A stretch of DNA of 64,000 nt from Schizochytrium sp. TIO01 (GCA_004764695.1 SMSO01000004.1:2243501-2307500); one strand, 5' to 3'; shown: positions 1-12,900, numbered from the stretch's first letter. Notes: generated from the letters alone by a model not told the origin. A program made the numbers and translations.

Positions 1-845
1 GCAGCGCTGCCTTCTGCCGCCTTGACAAAAAGATTTTGCGCACAAGTGACAGCAACACCCAGACTAACAAAATGCGGAGCTTGAGGCGCCATTGCTCAAT
101 CCATAAGCCCCAAAATAGGCTCAGAGGTTTCATCACCCTAGAGTTATCGTGTCCGCTCATAACGCAGACGATAAAGAAGATCGAATGAGTCCTTATGCCT
201 GCTTGATGAAAAGGGTCTGTAGGAGCGCAGACACAGAGAAACAAAGATAATGGAACTATTCTCTCATAAGGTATCAGATACTCACTCCATAGTAGATTAG
301 CCCCTCAAAAAATAGCAATGTTCAAAGGGCGTCCTTAGATGAGTAGGTAAAGTAGTTATCTTAAAAAGAGGTCCTCCTCGTAGTATCCGATAGACGCTAA
401 CGCACAAGCACTCTCATTATTTGCAAACAAACAACACGAGACAGGGCAAGGATAAAAATAAAAAGAAGCTTAATTTGGAACAGTAATAGTGGGCAGTGCC
501 TAATTCGTATAACACAGATTACTGAAGAAAACAACAAAATGAAAAGGTAAGAAATAAATTCATTGATTTTGACATGGACGCGATCAGGTTCGATTTTGGC
601 TTTGTGATCACAGGTCACGTTTATGCGAATAATTGCATATGCAAGAACGATCAGTATCGTTTGCTTGCTAGCAAACGCAAAACGTTGAATGCCAGAATTA
701 GATAATGGTGATGTACTAGGAAAGGTAAAGGAGTCAATCAGATCTACTAGAGGCACATACAAATGACAGGATGTGAATTGCTGATCGTCGTGGGGTGTCT
801 ACCACAGGCAATGATGTTAGCCACGACGAGATAGACAAAAACGAT
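1..845. other. Intergenic region downstream of sulfite reductase beta
   Basis: No coding region can be supported here. The short open frames have no recognisable protein character and the sequence is moderately AT-rich. It holds the 3' flank of the minus-strand sulfite reductase beta gene, whose stop codon is at 846-848. Confidence 0.5.
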
Positions 846-3800
846 TTACCAGTAGATGTGGGAGGTACCAGAGGGAGAGCTGGTGTCGTTGTCCTTGGGG
901 TCCTCGACCCAGAAGCAGCGACCGTGGTATACGGCCTCCACAACATTCTTGCGGACAACGAAGTCACCGAAGCGCTCACCGTCGAGGCGCTCCTTGGCGT
1001 ACTGCTCGAAGAGCGGGCGGCAAATGTCGAGGATCTCCTCCTCACTGCAGCCGCGCTTGACAAGGCGAGCCAGACGCTCACCAGCACCACCACCTCCAAG
1101 AAGAAGGTGGTAGCGACCGGGAGCGGTACCAATGAGGGCAATCTCAGCCATGTAAGGACGAGCACAGCCGTTAGGGCAACCAGTGACACGGACCACAATC
1201 TCATCGTTGCGGAGACCGCACTCAGTGATGATGTCGTCCATCTTGTCGATGAGAGTGGGCAAGTAACGGGAAGCCTCAGCCATGGCAAGAGCACAGTACG
1301 GGAGGGAAGCACAAGCCATCGAGGACTTACGAAGGCCAGTGAAGCGCTCGTTGGACACGCCGTACTTGGCGAGGATGTCCTCGATAATCTGCTTGTTCTT
1401 GGGGGAGACCTTGCCAATAACAACGTTCTGGGTGGCGGTCAGAGACATCTCTCCGCCAGTGTTGGCCTTGGCAATCTCGTACAAGCAGGTACGGAGCTTG
1501 TAGTCCGGGTCGTCGCGAACGCTTCCGTTCTCCACAAAGAGAGTGTAGTCCCACATGCCATCGTATCCTTGAGCCCAGCCGTACTCGTCAGAGTTGCTGG
1601 TAAAGAAGATGGGGCCGGCCTTGCCAATCTTGAAGCCACAGATCTCCTCAACCTTGGCCTTGAAGACCTCGAGTCCCATGCGCTCGACAGTGTACTTAAG
1701 ACGGGCGTTCTTACGGTTCTCACGCTCACCGTTGTCACGCTGGACCTTGACGACAGCTTCGGCGACAGCGAGGACCTGGTCGGGGCGCACGGAACCGAGA
1801 ACATCGGCAAGACGCGGGTAGGTGGACTCCTGGCCGAAAGTGGTACCCATACCACCACCGACGGTGACAATGATGTCCAAGAGCTTGCCCTTCTTGATGT
1901 TGGCGATGAGACCCAAGCAGTGGGAGAAAACGTCAACAAGGTTGCGCTCGTTGTTGACTGCGAGGGCAATCTTGAACTTACGCGGGAGGTAGGTAGGTCC
2001 GTAAATCTTCTCCTCCATGACGGTACCGGCGACAATCTTCTTGTCAAGCCAGATCTGAGCGTATGAGAGGCCACCAGCCTGGGGGCGGAGGTGAGCCTGA
2101 AGCTTGCGGGAGAGCTCGTTGAACTCAGCGTGACCGGGTGACTTGCGCCAGTTCTGGTCACCAATGACGTTACGGTTGACATCACCACAGGCAGCGAGGG
2201 TATCCATGGCAGCACGGTTGATAGCCTTCATGGTGTCCTTAAGCTCGCCCTTGATGACACCGTGGATCTGGAAAGCCTGACGGGTGGTAACCTTGAGGAT
2301 CTGGTTGCCAGAGTACTTGGTGATGATGTCATCCATGGCAATCCACTGCTCAGAGGTGGCAACACCTCCGGGAAGACCAATACGGATCATGAAAGAGTAA
2401 GCAAGCTCCTGGTGAGCAGAGATGCGAGCCTCACGGAGCTCACGCTGGTCCTGCTGGTACATACCGTGGAACTTGGTGAGCTTGGTATCCTCAGGGAGGA
2501 GCTTACCGGTGGTGGTATCCTTAAGACCTTCGTCGATCATACCCTGCAAGAAGTTGGACTTGAGCTTGATATCATCGTCAACGATCTGCGGTGCACCGCC
2601 GAGATCCTTGGAGGTGTCAATGGTAACCTCGAGGGCATCCCACACAAGGGGCTCCCACTCACCGAGGGCGGTATCGTATCCATCCTCAGCTTGGTCATCA
2701 CCAAGACCGACGGGTGCAAGACGCTGGGCTCCGAGAGAGGCGAGCTTCTCGTCAACCTCGCGTGCGTTGAGGCAGAAGTACTTGGCGGAGTCATCAGTAT
2801 CCTTACCCCAGTAGTGGGAGTCTCCAAGACCGATAACAGCAAACTTGAGGTCCTCAAGGTTGACGTTGCAGCCCTTGAGGGACTCAAAGAAGTGCTTGCT
2901 GTTGGCACACGGCTCACCCTGACCAGCAGTGGCAAGGACGAGGATGAGGTGCTGCTCCTCGACGAGGTCCTCGGGGTTGACGTCATTAGCCTCAAGGCAG
3001 CGAACCTCTCCGCATCCGGAGACCTCAGCCTTCTTGGCGATCTTCTCAGCAACAGAGGCGGCGTTACCACCATCGGAACCGAAGAGCACAAGGAGGTTGA
3101 GGTTCTTGTTGCCTCCAGAGGTGGCAGCATCTGCGAGCTGGTCGAACTGGGCTGCAAGACGACGCTGCTGCGCGGCCTTAAGGAGCTCATCGTGCTGTGC
3201 GGCACGACGGTTCTCGAGAGTGGCCTCAGGGTCAACAACCGGGTTGGTGGGCGCAGCGTTGGAAAGAATACTGAGCTGCTGCTCGCGCTTGAGGAACTCC
3301 TCGATGGACTTGATTAGCTTGGCCGAATCCAGGGAGAATTCCTCGTCACGGTGTGCCGGGTTCCACCTGTACAAAGGCCATGCACCAGAGTCCACGGCGG
3401 CGGCAGCAACCACAGCGGCGTCGGCGGCCTTGCCAGAGTTCTCAGAGGCGAAGTTCTGCTCGAGGGATGCGAGCACGGACTGGGAGGAAGTGGTGGCGAT
3501 GGAGCTTCTGGGCGCATGTGCGAGGATGATAGAGGGGCCAACGTAGGCATCGGCCTCTGCAAGAGCACGAAGGGACTGGGACTGCGAAGCAAGAGCGGAA
3601 ACAGAAGCGACGTAGGCGTTGCCGTAGTTCATGGCGTAGAGGCCAATGTTGCGCTTCTTGGACTGCACGGGCTGGGCAGGCTGTTCCTCAACAGTGGGCG
3701 GCGCTGCGGTCATAGAGGCGGCGACGGAGACTGCACTCTGGTTGAGGTCAGTCTTTGCACTGTCAGCGTTGCTGGCGTCTTCGGAGGCAGAGAGGTCATC

Positions 3801-6131
3801 GTGGTCGAAGATGATGACGTTGACGTCGGCGCCACTCTTGAGGAGGTGGTGGATGCCGTTAGCGGCGAGGTCCTGGGCCCAGTTGTCTCCGGCAACGATC
3901 CACTCGGAGGCCTTGGGGAGAAGGTCGCGGTGCTCGTACACGAAGGTGACATCTGAGTGGCAGTCCTTCTCGGCAGTAAGGAGACCAACAAGGCGCGGGA
4001 TCACGCGGCCACAGCGCACGGCGTTGTCGTTGCTGCCGTGCCACATTCCAAGGGTGGCGAGGAGCTCCTTAGAGCAGAACTGAGCAGCCTTGCGGTCAGA
4101 GAGCATCTGCTTGACATAGTCCACGAGTCTCTTGCGAGCAATGGCGCGGGCAAGAGTGGCTCCGTAGGAGGCCTCGACGGACTCCATGACAGTCGAGGCG
4201 GTGGCGTCGGAGATAAGCAGACGCTCACCAAAGAGCTGCTGCATGAGGTCGCGGTACGGGAGTGTGCTGAGGTCTGTGGTGGCCGGTGCGGCCTTGGACT
4301 GGGTACCAGAGGCGGAGATGGGGGTCAGCGCAACAGGGCAGAGGTCCTGCGGGTAAGGTGTGGAGGTCTCGTCGTCAGCGTCGACGGAGGTCTTCCAGTT
4401 GGCCTTGGAGAGGTCAATCTGCACGAGGGCATCCTTGACGACGTCCGGTTTGAGCTTGGGAAGGAAGGTAGACATAGCCTCCGGCACAGCGACGGTAGCA
4501 ACGCGAGAGATGTGAGTGTAAGTCTGCGCGTAGTCAGCCTTGGCACCGAGGAGGTATACGCCAAGGAGCTGCATGGCCCAGTTGCTCAAAGCAGCGGCGT
4601 CGCCCACGAGCCGCGTGCCGTTGGCAATGAAGAGCTCGGCACCAGAGGCGACAAGCTTGGCGCGGAAGGCAGGTGTGAGCTCACGAGTGACCTCCTCGAT
4701 GGTCTTCCAGGGCGCATTAATAAGCAGCTTGGTGCCCTTCTGGGACTGGTCAAGAACGTCGCAGTTAGGCAAGAGAAGTACGGATGGGTCGTCTACGACA
4801 ATAACATCTGCGTTGCGAATGGTGTACTCAAAGTGCTTGAGCGCGATGGTGCCAAAGCGGAGCTCAGTTCGTGCAACACCAGACTGGGCACTGACTTGCT
4901 CAACAGCCTGGACCTTGAGGCCCATGACGGGTCCAACAACGGCAGCGAGTGCGTTGCGAGCGGCGGCACCGCTCTTACGGAGAGTCCATGTGACAACCTG
5001 GTCGATGAGGGAGGAGACCTCAGCGTAGGGGACAGTCTTCATGGCGGCCTCAACCTCGGCGACAGAGAGGCGTGCCTTGGGCTTGGGGCTGAGGAGGTTG
5101 TCCTCAATTGCGGTCACGAGACCCGGGTGGTATCCGAGAGCAGCGTGGGGCGCAAGGGAGACACTGATGATCTGCGGGGGCGCGTAGTGAGACTCACCAG
5201 CATGAAAGGATGCGGTGACATCCTTAAAGAGCGGGGTGTCGCCGTTCTTGCACTGGTCAACAACGCAGATTCTGCGAGTGGACTCCGGGAGGGCAGCAAG
5301 AAAGTGGGCTGCGGACCACGGGCGCACCACACGCACGCGGAGCACACCGACGCGCTTGCCAGGGAAGCTGACAGCGGCAGATCCGCAGGCAACGACGACG
5401 GCCTCGGCATCAGAGGGGCCAGAGTACTCGAAGAGACCAGCCTCGGAGCCGCAGACACGCTTGATGCCGGCATCAAGGGCGTGTGCAACGGAGGGCAGGC
5501 CCTGAAGGTCGGTGAGGTCGGAGCGGATCTCAGCGAGGTCCTCGACGGAGCGAAGGTCAACGTGGCTGAGGCCGCTGGCAAGACGAGTAGCGTCCCAGAA
5601 GTTAATGACGGGGGCACCCTGGGTCTCAGAGACGATGTGAGCGACAACAGCGAAGTCGTGGACCTCCTGCACAGAGGCAGCGGCAAGAATGGCAAAGCCA
5701 GTCTCGCGCACGGCCATCACATCACTGAGGTCAGCGGACACGCCACCATCCTCGGCGCGGGAAGCGGCAGAGACGTGGAGCACAACGCTGTTGCCGGCGC
5801 CAAGACGATCGGAGCCGATGGTGTAGAGGTTGCCGGCCATCTTGCGAAGCATCTGGCTTCCAGAGGTGACAGCAACACGGCCGCCCTCCTCCTTGAGCTC
5901 GGCAGCGGTGCTGTCAGCACGCTCTACAACGCGGACAGAGGGCACGGCACCGCTGGCGTTAGGCTTGAGAGCCTTCTGCCACGAGGTCAAGACATCCTCG
6001 GCAATACCGGGAGCGCCGGCCACATCGACACCGGCCTGAACGAGGACGGCATCGCTGAGAGCGTACGCAACATGTGCTGCAGCCTCGCCACCGTTCACAA
6101 GAACGCTGGCAACCTTGTCACCGGAGCCCAT
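846..6131 (-). CDS. Sulfite reductase [NADPH] beta subunit (siroheme hemoprotein, Met5/Ecm17 type)
   Basis: A 1761-residue intronless protein that reduces sulfite to sulfide in assimilatory sulfur metabolism, taking electrons from the flavoprotein subunit. Seen in order: an N-terminal pyruvate:ferredoxin-oxidoreductase-like region (about 1-580); a PFOR C-terminal remnant with NYGNAYVASV at about 835 and PLYRWNP at about 920; a flavodoxin domain from about 1010 (LLVLFGSDGG, LATAGQGEP, VIGLGDSHYW); and a nitrite/sulfite reductase hemoprotein domain from about 1220. The siroheme/4Fe-4S ligands are the pairs C-x5-C (CASLPYC, about 1610) and C-x3-C (TGCPNGCARP, about 1653). PFOR-like plus flavodoxin plus hemoprotein is the fungal Met5 plan; yeast Met5 is about 1440 residues, so this one is longer. 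The ATG at 6131-6129 is the first in frame and matches the start of the PFOR-like homology. Codons are strongly GC-biased, which suggests high expression. The partner subunit is at 17198-20747. Confidence 0.93.
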   Translation of the reverse strand: MGSGDKVASVLVNGGEAAAHVAYALSDAVLVQAGVDVAGAPGIAEDVLTSWQKALKPNASGAVPSVRVVERADSTAAELKEEGGRVAVTSGSQMLRKMAGNLYTIGSDRLGAGNSVVLHVSAASRAEDGGVSADLSDVMAVRETGFAILAAASVQEVHDFAVVAHIVSETQGAPVINFWDATRLASGLSHVDLRSVEDLAEIRSDLTDLQGLPSVAHALDAGIKRVCGSEAGLFEYSGPSDAEAVVVACGSAAVSFPGKRVGVLRVRVVRPWSAAHFLAALPESTRRICVVDQCKNGDTPLFKDVTASFHAGESHYAPPQIISVSLAPHAALGYHPGLVTAIEDNLLSPKPKARLSVAEVEAAMKTVPYAEVSSLIDQVVTWTLRKSGAAARNALAAVVGPVMGLKVQAVEQVSAQSGVARTELRFGTIALKHFEYTIRNADVIVVDDPSVLLLPNCDVLDQSQKGTKLLINAPWKTIEEVTRELTPAFRAKLVASGAELFIANGTRLVGDAAALSNWAMQLLGVYLLGAKADYAQTYTHISRVATVAVPEAMSTFLPKLKPDVVKDALVQIDLSKANWKTSVDADDETSTPYPQDLCPVALTPISASGTQSKAAPATTDLSTLPYRDLMQQLFGERLLISDATASTVMESVEASYGATLARAIARKRLVDYVKQMLSDRKAAQFCSKELLATLGMWHGSNDNAVRCGRVIPRLVGLLTAEKDCHSDVTFVYEHRDLLPKASEWIVAGDNWAQDLAANGIHHLLKSGADVNVIIFDHDDLSASEDASNADSAKTDLNQSAVSVAASMTAAPPTVEEQPAQPVQSKKRNIGLYAMNYGNAYVASVSALASQSQSLRALAEADAYVGPSIILAHAPRSSIATTSSQSVLASLEQNFASENSGKAADAAVVAAAAVDSGAWPLYRWNPAHRDEEFSLDSAKLIKSIEEFLKREQQLSILSNAAPTNPVVDPEATLENRRAAQHDELLKAAQQRRLAAQFDQLADAATSGGNKNLNLLVLFGSDGGNAASVAEKIAKKAEVSGCGEVRCLEANDVNPEDLVEEQHLILVLATAGQGEPCANSKHFFESLKGCNVNLEDLKFAVIGLGDSHYWGKDTDDSAKYFCLNAREVDEKLASLGAQRLAPVGLGDDQAEDGYDTALGEWEPLVWDALEVTIDTSKDLGGAPQIVDDDIKLKSNFLQGMIDEGLKDTTTGKLLPEDTKLTKFHGMYQQDQRELREARISAHQELAYSFMIRIGLPGGVATSEQWIAMDDIITKYSGNQILKVTTRQAFQIHGVIKGELKDTMKAINRAAMDTLAACGDVNRNVIGDQNWRKSPGHAEFNELSRKLQAHLRPQAGGLSYAQIWLDKKIVAGTVMEEKIYGPTYLPRKFKIALAVNNERNLVDVFSHCLGLIANIKKGKLLDIIVTVGGGMGTTFGQESTYPRLADVLGSVRPDQVLAVAEAVVKVQRDNGERENRKNARLKYTVERMGLEVFKAKVEEICGFKIGKAGPIFFTSNSDEYGWAQGYDGMWDYTLFVENGSVRDDPDYKLRTCLYEIAKANTGGEMSLTATQNVVIGKVSPKNKQIIEDILAKYGVSNERFTGLRKSSMACASLPYCALAMAEASRYLPTLIDKMDDIITECGLRNDEIVVRVTGCPNGCARPYMAEIALIGTAPGRYHLLLGGGGAGERLARLVKRGCSEEEILDICRPLFEQYAKERLDGERFGDFVVRKNVVEAVYHGRCFWVEDPKDNDTSSPSGTSHIYW

Positions 6132-6152
6132 TATGAATGGATTAGCGGACTT

Positions 6153-6176
6153 TGACTGACTGACTGACTGACTGAC
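6153..6176. repeat. (TGAC)6 microsatellite in the sulfite reductase beta 5' flank
   Basis: Six perfect TGAC units begin 22 bp upstream of the beta-subunit start codon, so they probably lie in its 5' untranslated region. Confidence 0.9.
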
Positions 6177-6762
6177 GGAGTGAGAGTCTTGAGCTTGCTT
6201 CTTTGTTTAAGAGCAAGGTCAAGAGCGCAAGATCAATCTACAGAAGTAAGATCGATCCACAGCGAAATACTCCACCGGCAAAGTAAAATATGTGACAGAC
6301 GGAGTGGAAATAAACAAACTCGGGGCAGTGGCTGCGAGCGACGCGGCCTGCCTTCCTGCCTGTGCTGGCAAGATCGAACGACCGCTTCGCCTGCGAAGGG
6401 AGCGGGCGCTGCGACGGCTTTTGAGAAGTCCTCGCCGGAGCACGACGCCACGGACGAGGTAGTGGTAGAGGTGGATGGAGTTGCGGGTTTGGCGTCTTCA
6501 CGATCGCCACCGCCGCAGATTCATCGCCTCTTTTGCAAAGTGCAAAAGCTCTACTGTACCTTGTTTTATTCCCATTCACGCAAGTCAACTAAATATCTAT
6601 TCTCTACTGTACGCGTCCTATACTCTACTTTGCTGCTTTCCAGCTAACAAGTAGACAGTGTGATTGAGAAGAAAATTGCTTTCTTTTACAGTCACTAAGA
6701 ACATCTCCAAAAATACTTACTCCTCTGTCTTTGATTTAATAAAATAAAAAATAAAAAAGGGA

Positions 6763-6797
6763 AGAAAAAAAGAAAAGAAAAGAAAAGAAAAGAAAAG
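6763..6797. repeat. A-rich (AAAAG)n tract
   Basis: A run of GAAAAAAAG passing into repeated AAAAG units, purine-only on the plus strand. Similar AAAAG tracts recur near 16.7 kb. Confidence 0.85.
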
Positions 6798-7735
6798 TTA
6801 AATAAAGACTGCTTTCGCTTTGATATATATCTTCACAGTGCCAAGGTACTCCCGCGAGGCCTACAGTACCCACTAGCAGCGTCGCTATTCATAATAATTT
6901 TGAAACAGCATTAAAACCAATGCTAAAGCTCAACAAATCAAACAACTTGCACTTCACCAGAGCAATCGGTCGATCGATCAATCGATGGACAAACTGTGTG
7001 GTTGACCACCGACGTATCGCAGAGCTACGGCTGCTACTGCGATACCTCGGCCGGCGGTGCTTTGCGGCTCCTGACCAGGCTGCACAATCGTCACGGCCAC
7101 AACTATTTCGATCAAAGCCATCAACCCGAACAAAGAAATGAGGAAATGAGCGAAGGCCATTTAAAAAAGCAGTGCGCGCAACACATTCTCAACCATAGTC
7201 ACAGTCATAGCACATCTGCTAGGAGCTCTTTCTTCCCATAGTAAAGGTGCCAGGCGAGTCTACTTCTACCGTTTATCCTAAGTGCCCACTCCCCCTTTCT
7301 TTTCCCCTCTCATCCCCTCACAGGAAATGAATGCCTCAGCAAAATAGACTTGCAATCTCCCAGGAGGGGCTCTCCTATCGTAAACGTTAGGACTCGCTTA
7401 AGGCGAGCGGGACCCTTGCCCACTGTCCGAGGGCGCGGCATCATCGTCACTGATGTGCCGCGGAGCCATCGTCATCCAGAGATCGCAAGCCAAAGCGCAG
7501 GCAAAGCGCAGGCAAAGCTGTGCGGAGGCGGCCCGAAGGCAGGGTTGGGCCCACGAGTTCGCACGGAAGCTCGAGGCGGTGGCCCCTCGCGGCGCTTCAG
7601 TGCGGTCTGCTGCACGATTGGCAGCGGCGAGCGAGCGAAGCCATCCAATCTTTCTGGCTTTTGAAAGTTTTTTTCTTCTTTTTCTTTTCTTTTTGCGAGT
7701 TCGACTTCAAAAACTTGATTTTAATTAATTGTTTG

Positions 7736-7766
<31 letters not shown>

Positions 7767-7767
7767 C
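7736..7767. repeat. (TTC)n microsatellite
   Basis: About ten consecutive TTC units within a pyrimidine-rich stretch that begins near 7660. Confidence 0.9.
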
Positions 7768-10700
7768 AAACTTGTGTTTTCAAAAACTAGTTTTCACGAG
7801 CGCTAGATGGGCGGTAGTGGATAGTAGGAATACAAGAGGCGCTTAGACTGTTGTTGTTATTTGTTTTAATAGAGATAAAATTTTACTCTATGATAATAAA
7901 TGAAGAAGAATCGGTATGAGAAAGGGAATAGAGCAATGCAGGCGGAACTTCAGCTGTACTACCACAGGGTACCTACTATTACTATCACCTGTTTTGCAAA
8001 CTCACTCACTCCATCTCTCAATCAGTCGAAGCTTACTTCCTTCTCCATCTTTGCTTGGCAAAGTTGCAAGTTACAAGGCAGACGTCACTACCTAGGTGGC
8101 AACCTTCCATTACGATTGGCAGCGCCATGGAGCTGTCATGAGCCATCATGGAGGGACAGCACTCCAGCCACTCTGCAGTGATCCACGCGGGTCCCATTTG
8201 ACAGATTATTCGAAGACCATGAATCGCTATCGATTCCTCGTGTTTACTATGGGCAATGCTCTAGGCTGGCGAGGGTCGGGACCACAGAGTGACAGATAAT
8301 AAATGGCACGTTGAAGAAGCAGCTGAGAGCGCGCAGTTCGCAGAGCTCATCATGGTTGCATGTTCTTAGATTATATCTGACATCGGTGATGTTGCGCAGG
8401 GTATCGACACCAACGTCTCCGAGGAATTGTGATGATGGTGACGCCGATCAAGCCGAAAAGGCCGAAGCCGGAACATGAAGAGGGGACAGACAGCCTCTTG
8501 ATTCCTGAAACACTTGCTGACCTCTATATTGCTCGCCATTGCGCGCAAACAACTGCTTCAAGGTAGGTAGCTGGGTAGAAAATCTAAATGTTAGGGCATA
8601 GCCAGCTAAGAAGGTTGGCAGTATTTTCCTCGAACGATGCTCGACCGCAACATTGTCGCTGATTAAAGCGTGTGCCATGAACAAATGCAACTCTAGTATA
8701 AGGATAAAAACGATTTTGGAATGCAAATGGCACTTGATGGCACAACTCTTGTCATTGAGACTTGCTCCGAATTAAATTATGCAGTACCTAGTACTGTGGC
8801 CTGAAAGCGACAAGATGATCACGTTCTGGGCATCTCTTCAGATGTCTATCATATGATGGTCATAAAAGAGGATTGCGAGCGTAGGAGCTGTGCGAATTCT
8901 TGTGCTTCATCGTTAAGAAAAAAACAAATGGAGAATCAAAATTTGCATTCCACAGAAGTCAAATAATCACCATGATGTACTTTGTGTAGCTAGCTACTGA
9001 CTTGCACGGGCAACACATATCTTATTTAAAATGTAACGTTATGTTTGATGAACTCGCAGCACATTTGTCGGCTAATCTCTATTTCGACACATTGCAATAC
9101 CCATAGTTTCTGGCAAAGCGCATGCTTTGGTAAGTTCGAATTGTATACCACCTAGCCTACTTATAGCATCTAATTGTATCCATAGCGTACAACGTAGCTG
9201 TTAGTAGGTAGTCGTTATAATGATGTTAGAGGCCTAAGACTCTGAGAACGTGATGACATCAGCAACATTGATGTTCAACTGCCCCAATGTAGGGTCACCT
9301 GTTGCTTAACCTTTGTTTTCTTCAGCAGGGCTTTCCAAAAAGAAAGAAAGAAAAGTGATTCACGATTGTGAGCATCACAGTTAACTTTTCTTTTTAAATG
9401 AAGCTCTCATTGGTCGCACACACATGCTCCGAATGCGTGAGAGAGGCAAGTTGCCCCGACTTCGTTGCTTTTAAGAAAATCATCTCCTTAATAGAAACTA
9501 AATCAATCTAAATAAGCATCACCCAATGGAGGATGGCAGTAGTACCTAGTTACAGCAACGATCGACAGGGAAGCAGGAGAAGTGGCGCATCATTCTAAAA
9601 GCCTTAGTAGATAGAGTAGAGTACCTGCAGTTTAGAAAGTAAAAATCGGGTTCATTGTTTGCCGTTCATGCTGTCGCAGAATGAGAATTATCGAATCTAT
9701 AAAACAATCCCACAGCCCCTTTTAAATCCCACTTGCTTCTGGCTAATGACAATTGTATTTAACAGAGTTGTCTTTCGAAAGCTTTGTCTGAGTGAGCTGA
9801 TAGACAGCAACGCACTATTGACCTTCGTTATGTGTGCCAACGAACGAAGCACGGACTACGGATTCCGCAGCAGCGAACTTGTTGCTTCGGTGAGATCGTT
9901 AACAAAAAGACTTATAAAACGCCCAAGCGAAATAAACTGGAAGACGTTCGCACATCGGTACAGCGTTGAAGGCTCAATGAGATCCGTTTATTGCTTGTCG
10001 CTCGCGACAAGGTCCTTCAACTTCAAAAAAAAATGTCCTTTTTTTCTAGCTTTCTTTAATTCCTTTTTACATAAAGAATTCTGACCCAGGACCACAACTG
10101 TGTCTAACAATTGTGCCCAAACTTGTCGCAGCCAGCTTCTTTTCAACCTCCCGTCATCACAGGATCTGCGCAGAGCATCTAAACCACCACCGCAGTTGTC
10201 ATTCGTATTTTGTCCCAACGAGGTACGCGCCCCAAAGCTTCCGGACATCAACAGCACAACAGCATACACCATATTTACACATCAAAGCAGCGAGAGCTTT
10301 GTATATATTATCGCTGTTCCTTCGATTCATGGCTGTGTTTTTATGCTTGAATTTCGGTGTGAAGCAACGTATATTCGTCATTCATTCGCCGCATCAAAAG
10401 TATAAGATGTTGCTACTGCTGATACTAAACCAGGATAAACGACATCAACGGCCGCCGAAGTCACATATGACAGGGACAAAATATCATAGTCTCCTCCACT
10501 AAACGCAAATCTGCGCAACGCAAATTGGAAAAACATCACCAATTCTTCGTGCTGACGCTATTTTGAATTTCCTTTTTTTGTCGATAATCTTTTACTTTTG
10601 CAAGTCTTTCACTTTTCTTTTTAAAGTTAAAAATATAAAAGTAATTCTAAAATAAAAATAAAAATATTTTTCTTTTCAAAAGGTACTGATAAAAAAAGTA

Positions 10701-12307
10701 TGTATTATTATAAAGTATAGGTAATCATAGTGCTTTCTATTCTTTAAAACTTAAAGAAAAGAAAACAGGAAAAGAAGTTTCACTAATAAAACAAATAAAA
10801 GGGAAGAAACATAGGTAGGTACGTAGGCTAATTGGGACATCACCACACACTAAAACTTTTCGCGAGAAATCTCGCATGGCGGGTTGCGCAGTCTGCAACG
10901 TCGATGACGTCTTTCGAGACACTAACGTCACTCGGAGCAGCGACCAATCATTCAAACTCATTCACTCCTTTATTCGTGGCGGCGAGGTTCTCGAGAAAAC
11001 CCGCGCAAACTTCAAGCAAGGCATGCATGGCCTTCTAAAGGGCCCATGCTCAGCCAGAAAAGTCTTTCTCGAGCACCTTCTTTATCCATGAGGTGACTCC
11101 TTCTTCTTCTTCTTCTCCTTCTTGGACTCGCCTGAAGTTGCCCTTTTCCACGCAGTTCTATCTGCAGAACCCTTCGGCCCAGCACCGCTAGAACCCCACC
11201 TACCCACAAGCATAGGAATCCCACCTAGAACATCTGGCACCTTCTCAGGAGCCCTGTTTGAGCGTAGAAAACGGCAGCAAAAGCTGTGGCATTTGAAAAC
11301 AACTTGAAGAAGGCAAATAAAGACGCGAGGAGACATAGTGTGGCCTTAAAGGCGGGGCTAACCCTCCTTATTGTGCGAGCTTTCCCTTTCGCCACGCTCT
11401 CTGATGAAGGGACATAAGGAAAGTGACCCACCGAAGGCACGAACGTCAGCATCTGCCGAGCAAAGCCCGATGTCCTCCTCTGCCCCTCATCATGAAGCCG
11501 TTCCCTTTGCTTATTCTGTTATGACGTTCTGCACTGAGGGGCTACAGTATGATCTTACTGAACGTCGGGGTAACCTTTCGAAATACTCTCCGTAATGAAC
11601 CCCCAATTGTTCCCGTGCTGAAAGCCAGGTCACAGGTAGAAGGGGGTATGGAAGACACTTAGTGCGGTGACGTCGCTCTCGGTACTTCTTTTGGAGAAAC
11701 CCCGACCTCTTACGCACTTTGCCTTCCCTGTTTGTCTCTTTCTTTTAAGTCTCTCTATAAAGTCATTTGTTTTCTTCTTTTTTTTAAATGAAAAGTTTTG
11801 TTTTGGTTTAATTTTTAAATATATTTTTAAATATATTTTTTTTTAATAAAGAGGTTTCATTCTTTCTTTTCTTCTAAAGTTATCGTCGTCCATGATGATC
11901 GTCACGATCATTATCGCCCTCTTCTTCTGCTTCTTCCGCCTCTTGCTTGCTTGAGGACCAGCCTCATCGAGAAGTACCACACCGCGGGCCATATCGTGCA
12001 CCCCATATCTTCAGAAAGGAGCGTTGAGCTCCATATGAGTACGCGAGAACCGTGAAAACCCCAGTACGCAGCAAACTCGAGAGGAGGAAAACAAGAATGC
12101 TCTGGAGTCGGCAAGAGAGAAACCGGCTAAGTAAGCTTTCTCTGTGTGTCTTCTTTTGCTTTGGCTGGATTCGCCACTAACCAGATACAGTCAGTCAGTC
12201 AGTCAACCCACTCTTTGCTGCACATTGGAGGAGTTGATCGATGCAGAAGCTTTGAACAACAGGCGCAGCCAACCAACCAGTCCCAAAGAAAGAGAGAACG
12301 AAGGAAC

Positions 12308-12309
12308 AA

Positions 12310-12389
<80 letters not shown>

Positions 12390-12392
12390 AAG
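12308..12392. repeat. (AAAG)n microsatellite
   Basis: About 18 AAAG units ending in a short AG run. The tract is purine-only on the plus strand and could form a triplex. Open frames through it (Lys/Glu-rich on plus, Ser/Phe/Leu-rich on minus) are artefacts. Confidence 0.95.
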
Positions 12393-12820
12393 CAGCGGCT
12401 TTCTCTCCTGCTCCTTTTCTCGAGGCCGAGGACCTCAGCGGAGGCTGGCTGTAGGCTCCGACTACCTTCCGCTTAGGCAGTGCTGAGTCCGTGCCTCGAG
12501 GCGAAGCCTTTGGTCGGTCTCGCTGAGCTATTCCTTCGCTCATTCATTCGCTTAGTCACGAGTTCATGCAATCAATCAATCGATCAATCAATTTGTTTAT
12601 TTATTCATGCGATTGATGATTGATTCGTTCTTTCGTTCGTACGTCCGCTCGCTATTTGTTTCTTTGGTTGGTGGTGACACGAGCAAACTCCCAGACCATC
12701 ATGGTCTCCTCCGCTTCCATGACAGCGATGCGGACAGGAGTTAGGCATATCATATATTCCCACTCCCTCACTCTTCCTATGCACTCCGGGTCTGCGAGGA
12801 ATGCGGCGTAGTGTACCAAT

Positions 12821-12900
12821 GAGATGCTGGTGATGCTGATGATGCTGATGATGACAATGATGATGATGATGATATGATGATGACAATGATGAAGATGGTG
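12821..12900. repeat. Imperfect (GAT)n tract
   Basis: Degenerate GAT/GCT repeats with interruptions. The minus-strand His/Ile-rich open frame across it is a by-product of the repeat. Confidence 0.85.

Noticed and set aside
3957-6155. Long plus-strand open frame (over 700 codons) antisense to sulfite reductase beta
   Set aside because: The opposite strand carries the conserved enzyme. The antisense frame is open because of its strong GC-ending codon bias and has no domain of its own.
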